A DNA stretch of 64,000 nt, taken from contig JABMCL010002919.1 in NCBI GenBank assembly GCA_018857735.1, positions 690,001-754,000 of the forward strand, read 5' to 3'. Position 1 is the first letter of the stretch, and every line of letters begins with the position of its first letter. The position numbers were made by a program, and so were the translations under genes. The notes under the pieces were generated by a model that had not been told where the DNA came from, searched no databases, and worked only from the letters and a program-made list of their open reading frames with translations. This document shows, one piece after another, positions 59,045-64,000 of this stretch. This DNA comes from Alviniconcha marisindica (Eukaryota > Mollusca > Gastropoda > Provannidae).

Positions 59045-59365
59045 ATATGGTGCTTACCGTCCACAGAAACCATAAGGCTTATTAGGGACGGGGAGAAGGG
59101 GGGGGAGGGGGTATGGAGGTGGGGTGAGAGGGAGATTATATACCTATCGCTACACTGTCACCACCAGAATGATTCCCGCATTAAGATGGGCAGCGATGAG
59201 AGCCATTTTAATGTTTCAGTAGGAAGTGACGGACAAAGTCGCAGGACAGTGCCCACAGACCACAACTTTTGTAGAGAAAGGAGAGCCGAAGCGGATTCGA
59301 ACCGAGGTCCTTCCGCTTACCAGCCTAACGCCTTACCGCTAGGCCAAACCGGCTCACCCGCCCCC
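59045..59365 (-). mobile_element. tRNA-derived SINE, nearly full length
   Basis: Reverse complement starts GAGCCGGTTTGGCCTAGCGG (A-box region), has GGTTCGAATCC (B box), the ACTGAAACATTAAAATGGCT body, TATATAATCTCCCTC, a pyrimidine-rich run, GTCCCTAATAAGCCTTATGG and TTTCTGTGGACGGTAAGCAC. Best copy of the family in the window. Confidence 0.93.
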
Positions 59366-59375
59366 AACCTCCCAG

Positions 59376-59500
59376 AGCTCAGGAGCTGTGTGAACAGGGA
59401 GGTGAACCTAGACTCTCATTCCCTATCCCACCCAGTCTTGCCCCGTCCCTCATGAGCTATACGGTTTCTGTGGACGTAAAGCGGCACCATGAAACAAGAA
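59376..59500 (+). mobile_element. SINE copy, 55129-type head with shared 3' module
   Basis: CAGGAGCTGTGTGAACAGGG start, then CCCCGTCCCTCATGAGCTAT and GTTTCTGTGGACGTAAAGCG. Confidence 0.75.
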
Positions 59501-61474
59501 GCTCCAAACGCTTTCGGACACTCCGGATATGACTGACCACTTCCAGAACGATTGATATTCAGGTGGTGGGGAGCTTGCAAGTGGAAAATAACTTGTGTAC
59601 CCCGCAAGTTGATGTTTCGATCAACCGTTGAAAGGAACACAATCACAAAGTGTCCAAAGAAACCTCTTCTGAAAAAACAAACAAGGAAAAAGTCGATAAA
59701 AAAAAAAAAAAAGTGTTTGTGACGTCATTTATATGAGATTCGAGCCGTACTGATATAAGCAATTTTGGTTGTTGCACGGCCCAGCTGTTCTGTTGTTAAT
59801 GTATTGTTACGTATGAAATACATTTTGTTTAAACCAACAAAGCAGGAACTATAGTCTCTGGCCTAAGCCTTACAGCATCGTCATTCCCTGCACGCTCATC
59901 ATGTCACGCCGAAATAAACAGTCACGCATGTTCACCCCGTTCCATCATCATCCATTGATATAGCCTATGTGTATACTTTCCCTCGGCGGTCGTTACGTGT
60001 TAAAAAAGAAAAGAAAAATAGAAAAAAAAAGTGCTAGAGCAAATCAATAGACACTGTTTAGCCAGCGTGACTGGGCGGTCGGTGGTTAGGTTTATCGTAT
60101 TGATTGTCCGGTAATGACCACACGGAGAACAAACAAACTACCTCAGGGGTTTCGTCCACGTGTCCATTCATGAGTATTAATGATGACAGGGATTTGTACT
60201 GCCCTTCCCGACATCGGTATCGACCCACTGAGGGGTCCTGTCAAACTGGGCTCAAGTCGCCGCCATATGTCGGCTCTTGCTTCGCCACTCAGCCTGTCCG
60301 TCTGGGGACCGGAAAACAGCGACAGGAAGTAGTAGCTATATAGACTACTGCGCATGTCAGCCTCCGACCACCAGTGTTTCTCACCCAGCAGAAGCCAATG
60401 TAATTATATATAAAAAAATATAAAAAATCAGCCTCTGAAATTATTTTTGATGCAATATTCATTTTATGAATTAACTGTTGTTGTTTTTTCGTTGTTGATT
60501 AAAAACATTTTATTTTATTTCATGATACTGAGACGCACTCACTTGTTTGGGGAAGAAGATTCACGATAACTTTAATTATTCATACTACCTTATAAAGTAT
60601 GAGAACGTACATAGTACTAGAAGGTAAAATGATTGTATCTGTATATTTGGACAGTTTACAAAGTACTCTCAAACTTTCTATATTCAGCATTTTCAAAACG
60701 ATTTATTTCCGGCTTAATATCAAAAGAATATTGCTAATTAGCCACATAACTTTCTTTCAGTTCTTGTCTCCCCTTCTTTTAGAATTTCTTAGGTGTCTTA
60801 GCTGGGAGTATTCTCCCATGCTGACAGCTTGAGTCGGTGGTTTACTTTCCGGCGTTGGTATTCTGGGCTGATATACTCTCGCCGTTATGTGCCAGTGGTC
60901 ACTGACGAGCTACTCAGGTAGAGAAACACGTGTCTGACCTAGGCAACCAACATAATAATGGTCCTTACCAGGATAAGGTTTCTTTAATAACCCCGCTGCT
61001 CTCTGTTTAGCATTGGAGGAGCAAAAAAATCCGATTCGGCTCCGAGAGGGACCCAACGGGCCCTTTATGAAAAAGCAGGACTTTCTTCTTCTTTTTAATA
61101 TTTTTTTAAAAATATTTTTTATCCCGGAACAATCCGCAACAATCAACTACTTACTTTCCTAAAAAAATATTTTGTCTTCTACACTTCGATCACTGTCTCT
61201 CTGTCTCTGTCTGTCTGTCCGTCTGTCTGTCTGTTTGTCTCTCTCTCTGCATATACCTATATCTATATAAATGTATAAAATCAAGCTAGAAGGTTAAGCT
61301 ACAATTTGTCAAACAGGTGCAAGTATTCAAAAAGAAAAACTCAGAAAAATCTTGGATTTTGTTCTAAAAATGCCGAGTTGATTTTATATCAAATTTGAAA
61401 ACCGATTTTCTTGAGCGAAGCTTAGCGAAACTGATATGGCAAAACACACTCAACGCAGCTAAGTGTTTCGTATG
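59501..61474. other. No gene recognised
   Basis: Ordinary AT-rich sequence with short (CTGT)n at 61195-61250 and poly(A) patches. Several open frames of 60-80 codons, none resembling a known family. Confidence 0.4.
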
Positions 61475-61760
61475 CAATCATCATTAAGGGGCATTGTCTT
61501 GTCGTGTCTCTTGTCGTGTCTCATTAAAAGGGCATTGTCTTGTCGTGTCATTAAAGAAGCATTGTCTTGTCGGGTGTCATTAAAGATTGTCATGGCTGAT
61601 TAAAAGGACAGTGTCTTGTCGTGTCATTAAAAGGAAAATTGTCTTGTCAGGTCTCATTAAAAGGGCATTGTCTTGTCATGGCTCATTAAAGGGGATTTGT
61701 ATTGTCGGGTCTCATTAAAGGGGCATTGTCTTGTCGGGTCTCATTAAAAGGGACCCGAAG
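61475..61760. repeat. Minisatellite, about 28-35 bp units
   Basis: About nine copies of GGGCATTGTCTTGTCGTGTC TCATTAAAA with length variation; some units carry GTCATGGCTCATTAAA. Confidence 0.95.
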
Positions 61761-62444
61761 CGAAGAACTATCATGCGCCCCATAGAAAGGAATGGAAGAA
61801 TTTATACTTAGGGAAGTTTTTTTCAGTCCATTTCTGGACTATTATTTAATTATTTTGTTGTTGTTTAATGTTGTTTTAAATCGACATTTCAAAGTCGGGC
61901 AAACATGGCCATAAGCACTGCTATTTTGTGACACAATGAGCCAACCTTTTTTTTTGCTCTTCGTTAGTAGAGAGCGTTGTAACAGGTCCGAAGCCGAGGA
62001 ACTCAAATTCCATGCGTGTAGAAGTATTTCTGTTGCATAAATATTGATAGAACAACCAAACAAAGCCATGAAACACATGGGAATATCTGCACGTTATCTA
62101 CGTGTTCTTGCCAGCCTTAACGACATCTTCGCCTGGAGTCTACTAAAAGCCACTCTGCATTCTTAACGTTTGTGTGAGGTGGTCTGTTTTTCTTCTGAAC
62201 GCTGGCAATCAGCCTTTTCAGTCTTAGACTGATCCAGTTTTAGTAGTTTGTGTATAACGTGGTGTGGTACTGAAGGCAAAGGAACAGCCGGTGAAACAAT
62301 GGAAGAAATAATCTGGTGAGTGTGTATGTGTGCGAGGGGTATCCCTTATGTTTCTGGATGCGCACAATCTACTGACGTCACAACCTTTTACACACCGTGC
62401 AGTATTGTCGTAGTTATATATCGTCTTCTTTGCTAAATCCGGCA
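61761..62444. other. No gene recognised
   Basis: Nothing beyond short low-complexity runs was seen. Confidence 0.35.
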
Positions 62445-62447
62445 GTG

Positions 62448-62750
62448 AGCCGGTTTGGCCTAGCGACTGATAAGGCGTTATACTGGTAAGCAGAAGGACC
62501 TCGGTTCGAATCCGCTTCGGCTCTCCTTTCTCTTTAAAATTTGTATTCTGTGGACACTGTTTTGAGACTTTGTCCCTCACAATTCATGAAACATTAACAT
62601 GGCACTCATCGCTGCCCATCTTAATGCAGGAGTCATTCTAGTAGTGACAGTGTAGCGATAGGTATATAATCTCTCTCTTCCCCCTCCCTCTCCTCTCCGC
62701 GTCCCTAATAAGCCTTATGGTTTCTGTGGACGTTAAGCACCATGTTTACT
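62448..62750 (+). mobile_element. tRNA-derived SINE, full length
   Basis: Starts GAGCCGGTTTGGCCTAGCGA, B box GGTTCGAATCC at about 62510-62520, CGGCTCTCC closing the tRNA-like acceptor stem, the ATGAAACATTAACATGGCAC body, and GTCCCTAATAAGCCTTATGG with TTTCTGTGGACGTTAAGCAC at the end. Confidence 0.93.
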
Positions 62751-62905
62751 TACTACAAATCGGCCGGTCACGTGGCCTCTATCCCGCTCCAGGAGAGGAA
62801 GACAATCAATGCAGAGCCACGGTAGCGGAAGAATACATAGTCAGGATAGTTTTTCAGTCCACGGGGTCTATGGACGTATTATTTGTGTGGGTGGTGCATC
62901 AACAT

Positions 62906-63310
62906 GCAGGGTTCCAGGCGAGATCAAAAGATCTTAGAGGAGGGAGGTGGAGCTGGACCCTCAACTTAGCCCAGAAGAGATCATGAGTAGGGAGGTGGAG
63001 CTGGGCTAAGAAAGCTGGACTTCCTTTGCTTGAGTTGTCCAAGTTGTTCGTCAACAGCAGTGCAACGGACATTGTCTTTGTGACTCTGGCCAAGCACAGC
63101 AGTTGAAACAGAAATTGCGCAGTGCACAAGTCGCTGGGCAATGGCGAGGGGACACCGCCCTAAACTTCCATTGTTCTGGCGGCGGTCCACGGTCTCTCCT
63201 GTCTTTTTCGGGCGGTTTCCGCGGTCGAGCCTTCACTCTGTCGTCCCCTTCCCACTCTGTCCCCGTCCCTAATAGACCATCTCGCCTCCGTGGACGTAAA
63301 GCACCAAGAA
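62906..63310 (+). mobile_element. Third SINE type, near full length
   Basis: Begins with repeated GGGAGGTGGAGCTGG blocks, then GACATTGTCTTTGTGACTCT, GGGGACACCGCCCTAAACTT, TTGTTCTGGCGGCGG, a C/T-rich stretch, and the shared 3' module CCCCGTCCCTAATAGACC...CTCCGTGGACGTAAAGCACC. Head matches the reverse of 1908-2237. Confidence 0.75.
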
Positions 63311-64000
63311 AGAAAATCAACATGCCTGTCCAAGGTCTTCAAGGCTCGGAGCGCTCACCATCCAAACACCGGCCGTCACTGACCCGCTGCGGCCTGCTCA
63401 ATGCACCGCTACGGCAACTATGCGAGCGCCTACCTTACACCACCATCACCACGCTCTGAGCTACCTGGAAGGAAAAGGCCTTTCTGATGGCCATCCATCC
63501 CCCGTATTCCGCAGACTTGTCCCCTGGGTTTCTTTCTGTCCCCTCAAATGGGGCGGCAAGTGAAGGGGAAGCAGTTGCAGGGTGTCGAAGATACTCGAGC
63601 CTTCTTCCAAGAGCGTTATTTCTGATATATACCTCAGTCAGCGTAGTCAGGCGCCGCTTTGGTCACGTAGTTTGAAATGATTACCAAGTGCGTGCATGAT
63701 GAGGATTGGGTTGGGCTGGGTTGGGGGGGAGGGGGGGGGGGGGGGGAGGTGGATCGACTACTTTGACTTGAAAAGCTAGGCTAGTCAAGAAATCCGCACG
63801 TGAGCCGATCTTCACATCCAGAAACTTACGGGGTCGCCCTCGTATGCGTGGTACAAAAGAACGAGTATTACATCTTCAGTAATGTACTGCTGTTGTTCTC
63901 CTCAGCCGTCATATCCGAACTGCTCAGCCGCGGAATTCGGCCATGCCGCCGGAAATGATTGTTGATTCGCGCTGTTGAGGTTGTTGATACTTTGTTACAG
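63311..64000. other. Window end, no gene recognised
   Basis: GC-richer than average. Contains G-rich tract 63715-63750. Short open frames only. Confidence 0.35.

Noticed and set aside
62448..62530. A functional tRNA gene
   Set aside because: It has A- and B-box-like sequence and a short acceptor-like stem, but is fused to a SINE body repeated at 59045-59365 and 36388-36690. No proper anticodon arm was found.

Overview
This is eukaryotic nuclear DNA, most likely from a mollusc and probably a marine gastropod. The evidence is: small exons separated by long AT-rich introns with GT-AG borders; very dense (GT)n/(CA)n and (GA)n/(CT)n microsatellites; tRNA-derived SINEs; degraded LINE, Tc1, piggyBac-like and Kolobok-like elements. 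No operons, ribosome binding sites or CRISPR arrays are present. The species assignment is inference.

Three protein-coding genes are supported. (1) Mitochondrial FAD-dependent glycerol-3-phosphate dehydrogenase (GPD2) fills 7.58-38.63 kb on the minus strand. I could join 15 coding exons in frame into a 728-residue protein. (2) DFFA (ICAD/DFF45), the caspase-cleavable inhibitor of the apoptotic nuclease, lies at 44.24-48.23 kb on the plus strand: four coding exons, 208 residues. (3) SEC61B, the beta subunit of the ER translocon, lies at 50.61-53.24 kb on the minus strand: four coding exons, 93 residues. GPD2 and DFFA are divergent. DFFA and SEC61B are convergent.

The most interesting observation is at the 3' end of GPD2. 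Downstream of the exon that carries the second EF-hand (18,217-18,315) there are three candidate terminal exons, at 10,411-10,842, 9,332-9,583 and 7,584-7,709. Each begins with AG|CT(G/T) in phase 0 and each is open to its own stop. The last encodes the conserved animal C-terminus. The other two resemble each other (LLxVLRxIAxS...DLD...LTS) and end in long acidic tails. This predicts three isoforms of 728, 770 and 830 residues that differ immediately after the calcium-binding EF-hand.

Layout. 0-7.5 kb: repeats and GPD2 3' flank. 7.5-38.7 kb: GPD2, with introns hosting a LINE with a nested SINE (14.9-16.5), an RNase H fragment (18.5-18.85), two TTAA-flanked MITEs (19.9 and 24.7), a MITE built of repeated palindromes (28.0), a piggyBac-like remnant between 45-bp direct repeats (30.1-30.9), a minisatellite (32.0), opposed Tc1 tails (34.2-34.8) and a broken Kolobok-like transposase (36.7-38.2). 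38.7-44.2 kb: microsatellite-rich, with probable promoter sequence near 43.4 kb. 44.2-53.3 kb: DFFA and SEC61B. 53.5-64 kb: no recognised host gene; a LINE tail, foldback elements, several hundred bases of composite microsatellite, and many SINE copies sharing one 3' module.

The genes have no common pathway. GPD2 feeds cytosolic reducing equivalents to mitochondrial ubiquinone, DFFA restrains apoptotic DNA cleavage, and SEC61B is housekeeping. All joins are by eye from reading frame, splice sites and remembered family sequences; no alignment or transcript data were available.
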